This document shows positions 18,216-27,811 of a DNA stretch of 64,000 nucleotides, piece by piece. Numbering within the stretch: position 1 is the first letter of the stretch; the number at the start of each line of letters is the position of its first letter. A program made the translations under genes and the position numbers. The stretch covers positions 2,507,849 through 2,571,848 of the forward strand of contig NZ_LR733293.1 of NCBI RefSeq assembly GCF_902506095.1. Direction: 5' to 3'. Under the pieces are notes generated by a model, which saw nothing but the letters and a program-made list of their open reading frames with translations, was not told where the DNA came from and ran no database searches. The stretch is from Arthrobacter sp. 9AX (GTDB taxonomy: Bacteria > Actinomycetota > Actinomycetes > Actinomycetales > Micrococcaceae).

Positions 18216-19232
18216 CTACGCCTGGGCCGGCTCCGCCGGAGCGGTGGTCCGCTCCGCAGCCGCCCGGCGCTGCTCCACGCGCTTCGCCTGCTTGACGAGG
18301 TCAGGCTCGTTCTGGCGCAGCCATGCGTACATCGGAGCGGCGACGAAGATCGTGGCCGCGGTACCGATGAGGATGCCAACGAACAGTGCCAGCGAGAGGT
18401 CGCGCAGGGTTCCCGCACCCAGCAGGCCGGCACCGATGAACAGGATGGCGCCGACGGGGAGGATGGCCACCATCATGGTGTTGATCGAGCGAACCAGGGT
18501 CTGGTTCACGGCAAGGTTGACTTCCTCCGCGAAGGTACGCCGCGTCGACGCGTCAATCTCTGCCGTGTTCTCGCGGATCTTGTCGAACACCACCACGGTG
18601 TCATAGAGGGAGTAGCTCAGGACGGTCAGGAATCCGATGATGGCCGACGGCGTCACTTCGAAGTCGCTGAGCGCGTACACCCCGGCGGTGACGAACATGG
18701 TCACCACCATGCCGGCGATGGCGGAGAGCGACATCTTCCAGGTGCGGAAGTACAGCGCCATCAGTACCGCGGCCAACAGCACAAAAATCACCAGGCCGAT
18801 CAATGCCTGCTTGGTGACGTCCGCACCCCAGGTGGGTCCCACAAACGTGGAAGTCACTTCGTTGTCCGTGACTCCGTACGCGGTGGTCAGCCCCTCCTTG
18901 ATGCGGAGTGTTTCGTCATCGGTGAGTTTGTCGGTCTGGATCCGCATGGTGGTCCCGGCCACGTTGGCGACGCGGGGCACGCTGCCGGCCACCACATCGG
19001 TGACGGCTTCCTCGCCCACGGTGGCGTCCGTGGTCTTTACGTTGGAAACTGTGAACTCGGAGCCGCCGCGGAACTCGATGCCCAGGTTGAATCCGCCCTT
19101 GGCCACCGGAATGAGGATGGACAGGGCAACAGCGACAGCCGCGATGATGAACCAGATCTTTTTGGCCCCCACGAAGTTGTAGGAGCGCTTCCCGGTGTAG
19201 AGCTCGTTACCGAAAGTCGCGAAGCTTGGCAT
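18216..19232 (-). CDS. secF: protein translocase subunit SecF
   Basis: 338 residues. It opens with the cytoplasmic tail and first helix (KKIWFIIAAVAVALSILIPV), then FNLGIEFRGGSEFTVSNV, the conserved D/E-F-x-G-G motif that begins the large periplasmic loop. A five-helix RND-type bundle follows, including GFLTVLSYSLYDTVVVFDKI and the E-N-T-A segment. With SecD it uses the proton gradient to pull exported proteins through SecYEG. The ATG overlaps the secD stop by one base (TAATG), so the two subunits are made together. The highly charged C-tail ending AERTTAPAEPAQA is typical of actinobacteria. Confidence 0.95.
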   Translation of the reverse strand: MPSFATFGNELYTGKRSYNFVGAKKIWFIIAAVAVALSILIPVAKGGFNLGIEFRGGSEFTVSNVKTTDATVGEEAVTDVVAGSVPRVANVAGTTMRIQTDKLTDDETLRIKEGLTTAYGVTDNEVTSTFVGPTWGADVTKQALIGLVIFVLLAAVLMALYFRTWKMSLSAIAGMVVTMFVTAGVYALSDFEVTPSAIIGFLTVLSYSLYDTVVVFDKIRENTAEIDASTRRTFAEEVNLAVNQTLVRSINTMMVAILPVGAILFIGAGLLGAGTLRDLSLALFVGILIGTAATIFVAAPMYAWLRQNEPDLVKQAKRVEQRRAAAERTTAPAEPAQA

Positions 19233-20992
19233 TACTTGTTCTCCTTCGCTGCAGACTTCGAGGAACCTGCGAGCTGCTCCTGCTTCTGCGCCTGGCGGCG
19301 TTCGGCGATGGTCATCCGGCGTTCTGCCTCTGCTGCGGCGCCTGCATTCTTGGCGCGGACAGCGACGGCGGGCCGGTCCTCCGGCGTGCGGAGACGACCT
19401 GCGCCACGGTACAGCGGGACGGCACCGAGCCGCTTCGGGTCGAGGCCGGAGAACCGGTGCCCCTCACCAAAGAAGCGCGTACGGGCCAGCAGCTGCAGCG
19501 TGGGGTGGGTGAACATAAACACCACGATGAGGTCGGCGATGGCGGTCAGGCCCAGGGTGAAGGCGAAGCCGCGGACGTTGCCGACGGCCACGAAGTACAG
19601 GACAAGGGCCGCCAGCAGGTTGACTGCCTTCGAAGCCAGGACGGTCCGCTTGGCCCGCTTCCAGCCGTTTTCGACGGCGGACACCAGGCCGCGCCCCTCA
19701 CGGAGTTCATCGCGGATGCGCTCGAAGTAGACGATGAACGAATCGGCGGTCTGGCCGATGGCCACGATGATGCCGGCCACACCGGCCAGGGACAGCCGGT
19801 AGTTTTCCGTCCAGCCGAGGATGGCGATGGCCAGGTAGGTCAGGATGCCTGCCACCACCAGTGAGGCGATGGTGACGAAGCCAAGGGCCCTGTACTGGAA
19901 CAGCGAGTAGACCACCACCAGGAGCAGTCCGATCATGCCCGCCAGGAGGCCCATGCGCAGCTGCTCACCGCCCAGGGTGGCGGAAATCTGCTGCTCGCTC
20001 TGGATTTCGAAGCTGATCGGCAGTGCGCCGAACCGGAGCTGGTCGGACAACGCTTTGGCGGTCTGTTCGGTGAAGCCGCCGGTGATCTGCGGACGACCGT
20101 CGGTAATCACGGCCAGCGAACGCGGAGCGGAAATGACCTGGTCATCGAGGACGATGGCGAACTGTGCCTTGGGGTCGGTGCCCGATTCCCCGCCGGCAGC
20201 CACGTAGAACTGGTTCAGGCGCTCGGTGACCTCTTTGAACTTGGCCGTGCCTTCGTCGTCGAACTGGATGTTGACGGCCCACTCGTTCGTGACGGCACCC
20301 TGCGCACCCTGCTGGAGCTGGAAGGAGGAAGTCACGATGTTGCTGCCTTTAACCTCCACGGGACCAAGGATGTACTTGATGGCAGGGTTGGTTCCGGACG
20401 CAGGCTCGCAGGTGACCAGAGGCTTGGCCGGGTCTGAGCGTTCCTGTTTGTCCTGGGACGGGTTGTCGCAGTCAAGGGCTTCGAACTGGCGGTAGATTTC
20501 CGGCGTGATCCAGTTGGTATCGCTGCTGTTGGCAGGTTCGGCCGTCGGCTTGGGCAGCTGGTCCTCGGGTGCCCGCGCTTCTTCCGGGACAGCCGCGCCC
20601 GCTCCGTTGAGCAGGACGGGGCGGAAGTTCATGTCAGCGGAGGCCTGGATGAGGTCGCGCGTCTGAGTTGACGGGGTGCCCGGAAGGCTGACCACCACGT
20701 TGCGCCCGGACTGGGTGCTGATCTCGGCCTCGGCAACGCCCGAGCCGTCCACGCGCTGGCGGATGATTGCCACAGCCTGGTTGAGCTGTTCCTCGTTGAT
20801 GTCCGAACCGCCCTCAACCTTGGGCGCCAGGATCATCTGGGTGCCGCCTTCGAGGTCGAGGGCCAGCTTGGGCGCCCAGCTTGCCTTGCCGGCCATGGTG
20901 CCGCCGGCCAGGACAGCGGTCAGCGCGACGATGATGACGCCGAGCCAGACCAGGACCCTGAGGCCTGGTTTCTTAAGGCCAGTTCGTGCCAT
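19232..20992 (-). CDS. secD: protein translocase subunit SecD
   Basis: 586 residues: an N-terminal helix (VLVWLGVIIVALTAVLAGGT), then LALDLEGGTQMILAPKV, the conserved D-L-x-G-G-x loop start, a long extracellular P1 domain with a 60-residue insert, and five C-terminal helices beginning RMGLLAGMIGLLLVVVYSLF. GQTADSFIVYFERIRDELRE is the conserved helix-4 signature. It partners SecF and YajC in the SecYEG holo-translocon. Order on the minus strand is yajC, secD, secF with short gaps, a normal export operon. Confidence 0.95.
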   Translation of the reverse strand: MARTGLKKPGLRVLVWLGVIIVALTAVLAGGTMAGKASWAPKLALDLEGGTQMILAPKVEGGSDINEEQLNQAVAIIRQRVDGSGVAEAEISTQSGRNVVVSLPGTPSTQTRDLIQASADMNFRPVLLNGAGAAVPEEARAPEDQLPKPTAEPANSSDTNWITPEIYRQFEALDCDNPSQDKQERSDPAKPLVTCEPASGTNPAIKYILGPVEVKGSNIVTSSFQLQQGAQGAVTNEWAVNIQFDDEGTAKFKEVTERLNQFYVAAGGESGTDPKAQFAIVLDDQVISAPRSLAVITDGRPQITGGFTEQTAKALSDQLRFGALPISFEIQSEQQISATLGGEQLRMGLLAGMIGLLLVVVYSLFQYRALGFVTIASLVVAGILTYLAIAILGWTENYRLSLAGVAGIIVAIGQTADSFIVYFERIRDELREGRGLVSAVENGWKRAKRTVLASKAVNLLAALVLYFVAVGNVRGFAFTLGLTAIADLIVVFMFTHPTLQLLARTRFFGEGHRFSGLDPKRLGAVPLYRGAGRLRTPEDRPAVAVRAKNAGAAAEAERRMTIAERRQAQKQEQLAGSSKSAAKENK

Positions 20993-21095
20993 TGTTGATC
21001 TTTCTCTTATTCACGGACGAACCGCCGGTGCCTGGTTGATACCGGCGCCGGCGGTGTTCCGCAGCCGTAGAGGTATTGAAAAGGGCTAACGGGGA

Positions 21096-21515
21096 CTAGC
21101 TGTCCTTTTTGCCCTCATCATTAAGGCGCTTCAGGGTCTCGTCCGGCGTTTCGTTGGCCTGGGCCGGGGTGCCGGTCTCCTGGGCGCTGACGTCATGTCC
21201 GGTGATGGAGGATACATCGTCCGGGACGGCCGGGGCGTCAGCTTCCGGCACCACTGCCGGCTCAACGATCTTGGTCACGGCCTGGCGGTGAACGGTGGCG
21301 GTGTTGCCGGGGGAAAGCTCAAGGGTGACCTTGTTCTCGGCTTCGTCGATCTCCACGATCCGGCCGAAGAGGCCGAAGCTGGTCATCACGTCGACGCCGG
21401 GGCCGAACTTCGACTGGAGCTCCGCCTGCTGCTGCTGCGTCTTCTTGTTGCGGCGGAACATCATGAAGATGAACACGCCGAGCATGACGAACAGGAGAAT
21501 TGACATTGGATCCAA
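21096..21515 (-). CDS. yajC: preprotein translocase auxiliary subunit YajC
   Basis: 139 residues. One N-terminal membrane helix (ILLFVMLGVFIFMMFRRNKK) is followed by the YajC core: FGPGVDVMTSFGLFGRIVEI and KVTLELSPGNTATVHRQAVT. A disordered acidic tail then runs to the end, longer than in E. coli but common in actinobacteria. It is first in the yajC-secD-secF unit. A 200-base gap with no gene separates it from ruvB and should carry the sec promoter. Confidence 0.93.
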   Translation of the reverse strand: MDPMSILLFVMLGVFIFMMFRRNKKTQQQQAELQSKFGPGVDVMTSFGLFGRIVEIDEAENKVTLELSPGNTATVHRQAVTKIVEPAVVPEADAPAVPDDVSSITGHDVSAQETGTPAQANETPDETLKRLNDEGKKDS

Positions 21516-21715
21516 GGGGAATTCCGTCCTTTTATGTGCCTAGCTGATTTTCCAGCGACGTCGGCTTCGCTCCGGCCGGGGCAGGACTGTCAGGCAGGCA
21601 GAGGCCTGACGGGTTCCTTCCCCAGCGACGCGGGCGGCAGGTGCCGCCCACGAAACAAAGACCCGAACGTGCCGAGCGTCATACCAGTCTAAAGGGAAAA
21701 GCTGAAGGGAGCCTG

Positions 21716-22804
21716 CTAGCGGCTTTGCGGGGCCCAGTCATCGGTGTCGTCCGCGGCGTCGGCGGCAGCGTCGAAAAGGTCCAGCGGCTCCTGCCCGAAC
21801 ACGCCGGACGGGATGGCGTAACCGAGGTGGGTCCACGCCGGCGCCATCGCGATCCGGCCCCGCGGCGTCCGGCCAAGCAGCCCCTCGCGGACCAGGAAGG
21901 GCTCGGCCACGGTCTCCACCGTCTCAGTCTCTTCGCCGACAGCAATGGCAAGGGTGGACAGGCCCACGGGGCCGCCGCCGAACTTGGTGATCAACGCCTC
22001 CAGGACGGAACGGTCCAGCCGGTCGAGCCCCTTCTTGTCCACCTCATACATGTCCAGGGCTGCCGACGCTGCCCGGGCGTCAATCTGTTCGATGCCGTGC
22101 ACCAGCGCCCAGTCACGGACGCGCCGCAGCAGCCTGTTGGCGATACGGGGCGTGCCGCGGGAGCGGCCGGCGATCTCGCTGAACCCGGCAGAGTTCACCT
22201 TCAGGTCCAGCAGCCCCGCCGAACGCCGGAGGACCAGCTCCAGCTCGGCGACCGAATAGAACTCCAGGTGCCCGGTGAAACCGAAACGGTCGCGCAGCGG
22301 CCCCGGCAGCAGGCCCGCACGGGTGGTGGCGCCGACGAGGGTGAACGGCGGAAGTTCGAGCGGAATGGCCGTGGCGCCGGCCCCCTTGCCCACCACGATG
22401 TCCACCCGGAAGTCTTCCATGGCCATGTAGAGCATTTCCTCGGCCGGACGGGACATGCGGTGGATTTCGTCCAGGAACAGGACTTCGCCCTCCGACAGGG
22501 AAGACAGGATGGCAGCCAGGTCTCCGGCGTGCTGGATGGCAGGGCCGCTGCTGATCCGCAGCGGCGCGTTCATTTCCGACGCCACGATCATGGCCAGCGT
22601 TGTTTTACCCAGCCCCGGCGGGCCCGAAAACAGCACATGGTCCGCGCTCCTGCCGCGCATCCGGGAGGCCTGAAGCACCAGCGAGAGCTGCTTCCGCACC
22701 CGGTGCTGCCCCACAAAGTCGTCGAGGTTCTTGGGCCGGAGGGCGGCCTCGATGGCCCGCTCTTCCGGCTCCTCCCCCGCGGCCACCAGCGAAGGTTCAG
22801 CCAC
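21716..22804 (-). CDS. ruvB: Holliday junction branch-migration DNA helicase RuvB
   Basis: 362 residues. AAA+ core: [20 protein letters not shown], Walker [13 protein letters not shown], Walker [11 protein letters not shown], sensor [19 protein letters not shown] with the arginine finger, and a C-terminal winged helix ([20 protein letters not shown]). It forms the hexameric motor that drives branch migration with RuvA and RuvC. Its start lies eight bases inside the end of ruvA, so expression is coupled. Confidence 0.96.
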   Translation of the reverse strand: MAEPSLVAAGEEPEERAIEAALRPKNLDDFVGQHRVRKQLSLVLQASRMRGRSADHVLFSGPPGLGKTTLAMIVASEMNAPLRISSGPAIQHAGDLAAILSSLSEGEVLFLDEIHRMSRPAEEMLYMAMEDFRVDIVVGKGAGATAIPLELPPFTLVGATTRAGLLPGPLRDRFGFTGHLEFYSVAELELVLRRSAGLLDLKVNSAGFSEIAGRSRGTPRIANRLLRRVRDWALVHGIEQIDARAASAALDMYEVDKKGLDRLDRSVLEALITKFGGGPVGLSTLAIAVGEETETVETVAEPFLVREGLLGRTPRGRIAMAPAWTHLGYAIPSGVFGQEPLDLFDAAADAADDTDDWAPQSR

Positions 22805-23441
22805 GGCTGCCTACCCGGTTCCCGGCCCGCGCCCCGTCCTGGCCCAGCCAGCGCAGGGTGGTGCGCAGGATCTCCGGGACGTTGCCGCGGAAGGACACCT
22901 CGGGATCGTCGGCCAGTGCCTTGTCGATGCTGGAAGAGGCGTCCTTTTCCGACCAGCCCAGGCTTGTCAGAGCGGCCACCACCTGGGGTTTCCAGGCAGC
23001 TTCCGCGGCGGTGGGTGCACTGGCGGCACCGGCTGTGCCGTGCGGCACCAGCTTTCCGGCGAGCTCCAGGACGATCCGGCCGGCCACCTTGGGACCAATG
23101 CCGGGTACTTTCGTGAACGTTTTGCTGTCCCCGGTGTGTGCCGCCACGCGGATGGCCTCCGGATCGTGGACGGCAAGAACAGCCAGCGCCAGCCGGGGGC
23201 CAACCCCGCTGACACTGAGCAGGACGTCGAAAACCTCCCGCTCGTCGTCGGACGCGAAGCCGAAGAGGGTGAGGGAATCCTCCCGGACAATCAGGGACGT
23301 GAAGAGCTGGCCCTCCTCCCCCGTGCGGAGCTTGCTGAGCGTCCGGGGGGTGGCATTGACACTCATTCCCGCGCCGTTGAGGTCTATCACGGCCGTGGAC
23401 AGGCCTACATGGGCTACGGTTCCGCGAAGGAAACTGATCAA
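22797..23441 (-). CDS. ruvA: Holliday junction DNA-binding protein RuvA
   Basis: 214 residues from a TTG start at 23441, chosen because RuvA proteins begin MISFLRGTV and AGGAG lies seven bases upstream. A longer frame upstream has no homology. OB-fold N-terminus: [20 protein letters not shown]. Helix-hairpin-helix pairs: [18 protein letters not shown] and [20 protein letters not shown]. The C-terminal RuvB-binding three-helix domain contains [21 protein letters not shown] LexA-like box lies 60 bases upstream. Confidence 0.94.
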   Translation of the reverse strand: MISFLRGTVAHVGLSTAVIDLNGAGMSVNATPRTLSKLRTGEEGQLFTSLIVREDSLTLFGFASDDEREVFDVLLSVSGVGPRLALAVLAVHDPEAIRVAAHTGDSKTFTKVPGIGPKVAGRIVLELAGKLVPHGTAGAASAPTAAEAAWKPQVVAALTSLGWSEKDASSSIDKALADDPEVSFRGNVPEILRTTLRWLGQDGARAGNRVGSRG

Positions 23442-23498
23442 GGCCTGGCTCCTGGTGTACCGCCGGGCTGCCATCTGGGAAGAGGGCAGGACCGGCTA

Positions 23499-23517
23499 TC
23501 CGAACATATCTACGAAT
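23499..23517. promoter_or_regulatory. LexA (SOS) box-like site upstream of ruvA
   Basis: CGAACATATCTACGAA between ruvC and ruvA differs at two positions from the actinobacterial SOS core CGAACATATGTTCGAA. Its location ahead of ruvAB, a known SOS target in several bacteria, supports LexA control of an internal promoter. Binding is inferred. Confidence 0.5.
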
Positions 23518-23540
23518 AGCCTAGCAAGCGGCCAGGACAT

Positions 23541-24119
23541 TCAGCGGGCACGCCGCACCTTGGCTTCGGCTTCTGCCCACGCCCGCTGGGCCGGTGTCAG
23601 CGAAGAACTGCCGGGCCCGGTGGTGGCAACGGCCGCACCGCTGCCTGCACGCCAGGCGTGGGTGATGGCAAGGGCAAGCGCGTCGGCGGCATCGGCCGGG
23701 CGCGGCGGGGCATCGAGCCGGAGGATCTTGGTGACGAGTTTGGTGACGGCTTCCTTGTTGGAGGAGCCGCTGCCGGTCACGGCCGCTTTCACTTCCGACG
23801 GCGTATGCAATGCCACCGGGATGCCGCGGCGGGCTGCGGCGGCAATCACCACACCGGACGCCTGAGCCACCCCCATCACCGTGCTGACGTTGAGCTGGGA
23901 AAAGACGCGTTCGACGGCGAGGACCTGGGGTTCGTAACGGTCCAGCCATTCGTCGATGGCCAGGGCAATGACGAGGAGGCGCTGGTCCAGCGTCTCCTCG
24001 GGCGAGGTGCCCACCACCCCCACGGCCACCATGGTGGCCCGTCTGTTCCGTTCGACGTCCACCACGCCGATCCCGCAACGGGTCAGCCCCGGGTCAACGC
24101 CCAGTACGCGCAGCGTCAC
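23541..24119 (-). CDS. ruvC: crossover junction endodeoxyribonuclease RuvC
   Basis: 192 residues. RNase H-like resolvase with its acidic residues: [16 protein letters not shown] near the N-terminus, [20 protein letters not shown] in the middle, and the final [15 protein letters not shown]. It cuts Holliday junctions after RuvAB has migrated them. The start is GTG at 24119, which places the first beta-strand correctly; the ribosome-binding site before it is weak. It is 32 bases downstream of yebC and about 100 upstream of ruvA. Confidence 0.94.
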   Translation of the reverse strand: MTLRVLGVDPGLTRCGIGVVDVERNRRATMVAVGVVGTSPEETLDQRLLVIALAIDEWLDRYEPQVLAVERVFSQLNVSTVMGVAQASGVVIAAAARRGIPVALHTPSEVKAAVTGSGSSNKEAVTKLVTKILRLDAPPRPADAADALALAITHAWRAGSGAAVATTGPGSSSLTPAQRAWAEAEAKVRRAR

Positions 24120-24151
24120 GGGATTGAGGGTTCAGCAGGCACCGCGGGACG

Positions 24152-24907
24152 TCACTCGGATTCCAGGGCAGCCTGGACTTCGTCGCTGAGGTCGGCGTTG
24201 CTGTAGACGTTCTGGACGTCGTCGAGGTCCTCGAGGGCATCGGCCAGCTTGAGAAACTTGCGGGCGCCATCGACGTCGAGCTCCACCTGCATGGAGGGGA
24301 CGAACTCCACCTCGTCGGTGTCGTACTCGATGCCGGCCTCGTTGAGGGCCTCACGGATGGCCTGCAGGTCGCCGGGCTCGGAGTGGATTTCGAAGGTCTC
24401 GCCGTTGTCCTTGACCTCTTCGGCGCCGGCGTCCAGGACCGCCATAAGGACGTCGTCCTCGCTGAGCCCGTTCTTGGGCAGGTTGACAACACCCTTGCGG
24501 GCGAAAAGGTAGCTCACGGAGCCGGGATCGGCGATGGTGCCGCCGTTGCGCGAAATGGCCAGGCGCACTTCCGAGGCTGCACGGTTCTTGTTGTCCGTGA
24601 GGCACTCGATCAACAGCGCGGAGCCCTGCGGGCCGCGGGCTTCGTACATGATCTCGGTGTAGTCCACCACTTCGCCGGTGAGGCCGGCGCCGCGCTTGAT
24701 GGCGCGGTCGATGTTGTCGTTGGGTACCGAGGTTTTCTTCGCCTTGGTCACGGCGAGTTCCAGGCCGGGGTTGCCGGCGAGGTCCGGTCCACCCATCCGG
24801 GCGGCAACTTCGATGTTCTTGATCAGCTTGGCGAACGACTTTGCGCGGCGGCTGTCAATGATCGCCTTCTTGTGCTTGGTCGTCGCCCATTTGGAGTGGC
24901 CTGACAT
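24152..24907 (-). CDS. yebC: YebC/PmpR-family protein
   Basis: 251 residues, full length. Signature N-terminus [20 protein letters not shown], then [20 protein letters not shown] and [20 protein letters not shown], followed by the alpha/beta domains with an acidic C-terminal half. The family is described both as DNA-binding regulators and, more recently, as ribosome-associated factors relieving stalling. It lies upstream of ruvCAB as in most actinobacteria. GAGAAGC precedes the ATG by six bases. Confidence 0.95.
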   Translation of the reverse strand: MSGHSKWATTKHKKAIIDSRRAKSFAKLIKNIEVAARMGGPDLAGNPGLELAVTKAKKTSVPNDNIDRAIKRGAGLTGEVVDYTEIMYEARGPQGSALLIECLTDNKNRAASEVRLAISRNGGTIADPGSVSYLFARKGVVNLPKNGLSEDDVLMAVLDAGAEEVKDNGETFEIHSEPGDLQAIREALNEAGIEYDTDEVEFVPSMQVELDVDGARKFLKLADALEDLDDVQNVYSNADLSDEVQAALESE

Positions 24908-24910
24908 GCT

Positions 24911-25621
24911 TTACGCTTCTCCTCTGATCATGCGGATAAAAAGTTCGTGTACGCGTTTCTCCCCAGTCACTTCGGGATGGAAGGAGGTGGCCAGCAGGTG
25001 GCCTGAACGCACTGCAACAATTCTAGCCGTCCCGGGCAGTTGGACGGCGTGGGACGCGTGTTCCGGATCAGCCGGCTCCACCTGCGCGAGGATTTCCACG
25101 TCCGGTCCTACGCGCTCCACCCAGGGTCCGCGGATGAAGACGGCGTGGACCGGGGCGACCCCGGCTTCGGTGGTGCTGAAGTCCAGCCCCTTGAAATCCA
25201 GGTCGGTTTCGAAGGACTCGCGCTGCCGGCCGAAGGCGTTGCGTCGCACCGTGATGTCCAGCCCGCCGAAGGTCTGCTGCGGCGCTCCGGCGAGGTCCTT
25301 GGCGGGATCGGCGATCTCGTCAGCCAGCAGGATCATTCCGGCGCAGGAACCGTAAACCGGCAGACCGCCGGCGATGCGCTCCTTGAGAGGCTCTGCGAGG
25401 CCAAAGGCGCGTGCCAGCTTATCGATGGCCGTTGATTCACCGCCGGGAATTACCAGCCCGTCCAGGCCATCAAGTTCCTCTGTCCGGCGGACACCCACGC
25501 CCTCCGCCCCGGTTGCCTCCATGGCCCGGAGGTGCTCGCGGAAGTCACCTTGTAGCGCCAGCACGCCGATCCGCAGTCCGGAACCGGGGCGCGCTGAAGC
25601 AGCTGAAAGGGAATTTGTCAT
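24911..25621 (-). CDS. pdxT: pyridoxal 5'-phosphate synthase glutaminase subunit PdxT
   Basis: 236 residues, somewhat longer than the usual 190-200 because of inserts. Class I glutaminase: [39 protein letters not shown], catalytic Cys in [15 protein letters not shown], and His-Glu in [18 protein letters not shown]. It releases ammonia from glutamine and channels it to PdxS, encoded about 6 kb away at 31246 on the same strand. Only three bases separate its stop from the yebC start. Confidence 0.95.
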   Translation of the reverse strand: MTNSLSAASARPGSGLRIGVLALQGDFREHLRAMEATGAEGVGVRRTEELDGLDGLVIPGGESTAIDKLARAFGLAEPLKERIAGGLPVYGSCAGMILLADEIADPAKDLAGAPQQTFGGLDITVRRNAFGRQRESFETDLDFKGLDFSTTEAGVAPVHAVFIRGPWVERVGPDVEILAQVEPADPEHASHAVQLPGTARIVAVRSGHLLATSFHPEVTGEKRVHELFIRMIRGEA

Positions 25622-25698
25622 CCATCCAGCATACGGGGCCAGCGCTTTCCACCCGCCCCAGGCACCTCCCGGACGGCAGCTGTATGCCCTTGCTGGGA

Positions 25699-25711
25699 TA
25701 TATTCGAACCA
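25699..25711 (+). promoter_or_regulatory. -10 element TATATT of a leaderless murT promoter
   Basis: TATATT ends six bases before the ATG at 25711, so transcription should begin at or next to the start codon. No ribosome-binding site precedes the ATG, consistent with a leaderless mRNA. Confidence 0.65.
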
Positions 25712-27003
25712 TGTTCTACTTCAGTGTTCCGCTCGGCAAGCTGGTCCGCCGGGCCTCCCGCCTCCGGGGCGGCGGGTCTGCTTTTCCGGGGCTGGTGGTC
25801 GAAAAAATCGATCCCGGCTTCATGCGGCGGACACTCAGCAGCCTCCCCCACGGTGTGGCGGTGGTCAGCGGCACCAACGGGAAAACCACCACCACCAAGA
25901 TGGTGGTGGAACTGCTCGAGAGCCAGGGGCTGAAGGTTTTCACCAACCGCACGGGCAGCAATTTCACCCGCGGGGTGGCGGCTGCCCTGCTCGGCGAGGT
26001 GGACTGGCGCGGCCGGCTGGATGCCGACGTCGCCGTCCTGGAGCTCGACGAAGCCCACGCCGTGCATTTCGTCAACAGTGTGCCCCCGCGCTACTGCCTC
26101 CTCCTGAACGTCCTCCGCGACCAGCTGGACCGGTTCGGCGAGATCGACAAGACCGCGCAGCTTCTCCAGCACATTGCAGCGAAAACCACGGGAACCGTGG
26201 TCCTGAACCGCGAGGATCCCAGGGTCGCCCGGATCGCGGATACCCTCACCGGGCAGGACGTCGCGTACTTTGGCCTGGACGATTCGCTGCTGGACACCTT
26301 CCCCAACGACGACGACATGCGCGCCGCTCCCGGAAGTCCCGCCCCGGCGGGCCTGCCGGAGAAGCCCGCTGCCGACGTCGTGCTCCGCAAAGTAGGCGCG
26401 GACAGTGCGGATTTTGAGTACGACGGCGGCACTGTCACCACCGGCATGAAACTGCGGGGCGTGTACAACATCTTCAACGCCGCGGCGGCCTTGACGCTTG
26501 CCCGCAGCATCTGCGGTGGCGGCGCCGCCACCGCAGACCATGCAACGCTGCTGGAGGCACTTTCGCAGGTGGAGCCGGCGTTTGGCCGCGGCGAGAGCCT
26601 CACCGTGGACGGGCAGCCGTTGGACCTGGTCCTGGTGAAGAACCCGAGCGGCTTCCGGCTCGGATTGAAGTCCTTTCCCGCCGGCGGCTACGCCACCATG
26701 ATCGCCATCAATGACAACTACGCGGACGGCCGGGACATGTCCTGGCTGTGGGACGTGGAATTCGATTCCCTGCGCGAAGGCGGAGTGGACCAGGTCACCG
26801 GGTCGCGCGCCTACGACATGGCGCTGCGGCTGCAATACGACGAGGTCCCGGTCGGTGGTGTGGAAACCGAGATCGCTCCTGCCCTGGCTGCCTTCATCAG
26901 GGAAGCCCAAGGCAAGCCGAAGCGCATATTTTGCACGTACACCGCCATGCTGGCAATCCGCCGCGAACTGTCCAAAATCACCACCGTGGAGGTTGTCTCT
27001 TGA
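25711..27003 (+). CDS. murT: lipid II isoglutaminyl synthase subunit MurT
   Basis: 430 residues. Mur-ligase central domain with the ATP loop [20 protein letters not shown], a [20 protein letters not shown] segment and [19 protein letters not shown]. After a variable region come [17 protein letters not shown] and the C-terminal DUF1727 domain ([14 protein letters not shown]). The four-Cys zinc ribbon seen in Staphylococcus MurT is absent. With GatD it amidates the alpha-carboxyl of D-Glu in lipid II. Divergent from pdxT and coupled to gatD by a TTGA overlap. Confidence 0.92.
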   Translation: MFYFSVPLGKLVRRASRLRGGGSAFPGLVVEKIDPGFMRRTLSSLPHGVAVVSGTNGKTTTTKMVVELLESQGLKVFTNRTGSNFTRGVAAALLGEVDWRGRLDADVAVLELDEAHAVHFVNSVPPRYCLLLNVLRDQLDRFGEIDKTAQLLQHIAAKTTGTVVLNREDPRVARIADTLTGQDVAYFGLDDSLLDTFPNDDDMRAAPGSPAPAGLPEKPAADVVLRKVGADSADFEYDGGTVTTGMKLRGVYNIFNAAAALTLARSICGGGAATADHATLLEALSQVEPAFGRGESLTVDGQPLDLVLVKNPSGFRLGLKSFPAGGYATMIAINDNYADGRDMSWLWDVEFDSLREGGVDQVTGSRAYDMALRLQYDEVPVGGVETEIAPALAAFIREAQGKPKRIFCTYTAMLAIRRELSKITTVEVVS

Positions 27004-27761
27004 GCCAGGCAGGCGCGAATCCCGCAGGGGAAAGCCCGGAGAGCAAAGGCACCCTCCGGGTAGTGCAGCTGTATCCGCGGGACATGAACATCTACGGTGA
27101 CTGGGGCAATGCCCTGGTCCTGCAGCAGCGGCTGCACTGGCACGGCTACACCCCCGAACTGCTCGAATACAACGTGGGCGACCCCTTCCCCGAGGACGTG
27201 GACATCATCGTGGGCGGCGGCGGGCAGGACAGCGGACAGCTGGTCATCCAGGACGACCTGCAGGCCCGCGCGGCAACACTGAAGGACCTCGCCGAGGACG
27301 GCGCCCCGATGCTGGTCATCTGCGGGCTGTACCAGCTATTCGGACATTTCTTCAAGACGCGCACCGGAGCGGTCATCCCCGGCATCGGCGTCCTGGACGT
27401 GGAAACCCATGGCACCGACGAACGCCTGATCGGCAACGTCAAGGTTGCCACGTCCGAGTTCGGCGAAGTCCTTGGCTACGAGAACCACAGCGGCCAGACC
27501 ACGCTCGGCAGCGGAGTGCGGCCCCTGGGCACCGTCCCCAAGGGCACCGGCAACAACAGCAGCGACGGCCATGAGGGCGCCCGCTACCGCAATATTGTGG
27601 CGAGCTACCTGCACGGATCCCTGTTGCCGAAGAACCCCGCCATTGCGGACTTCCTGATTCGGACGGCCGCCGAGCGGAAGTTCGGGACTTTCGAGCCGGG
27701 CCAGCCGGATGACCGGTTCGCCCAGCTGGCCCGGGAGCACGCGGCACGCCGTCCACGCTGA
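27000..27761 (+). CDS. gatD: lipid II isoglutaminyl synthase glutaminase subunit GatD
   Basis: 253 residues from TTG 27000, which overlaps the murT stop as TTGA and has GGAGG seven bases upstream. Class I glutaminase-like fold: LRVVQLYPRDMNIYGDWGNA, DIIVGGGGQDSGQLVIQDDL, catalytic Cys in MLVICGLYQLFGHFFKT, and His in NIVASYLHGSLLPKNPAIAD. It supplies ammonia to MurT. Transcription presumably continues from the leaderless murT promoter. Confidence 0.92.
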   Translation: MSQAGANPAGESPESKGTLRVVQLYPRDMNIYGDWGNALVLQQRLHWHGYTPELLEYNVGDPFPEDVDIIVGGGGQDSGQLVIQDDLQARAATLKDLAEDGAPMLVICGLYQLFGHFFKTRTGAVIPGIGVLDVETHGTDERLIGNVKVATSEFGEVLGYENHSGQTTLGSGVRPLGTVPKGTGNNSSDGHEGARYRNIVASYLHGSLLPKNPAIADFLIRTAAERKFGTFEPGQPDDRFAQLAREHAARRPR

Positions 27762-27811
27762 TTCCGCCTGGTGTGCACGGCCGACGGCGGCACTTGCGTT
27801 CCCGCCGAGGC

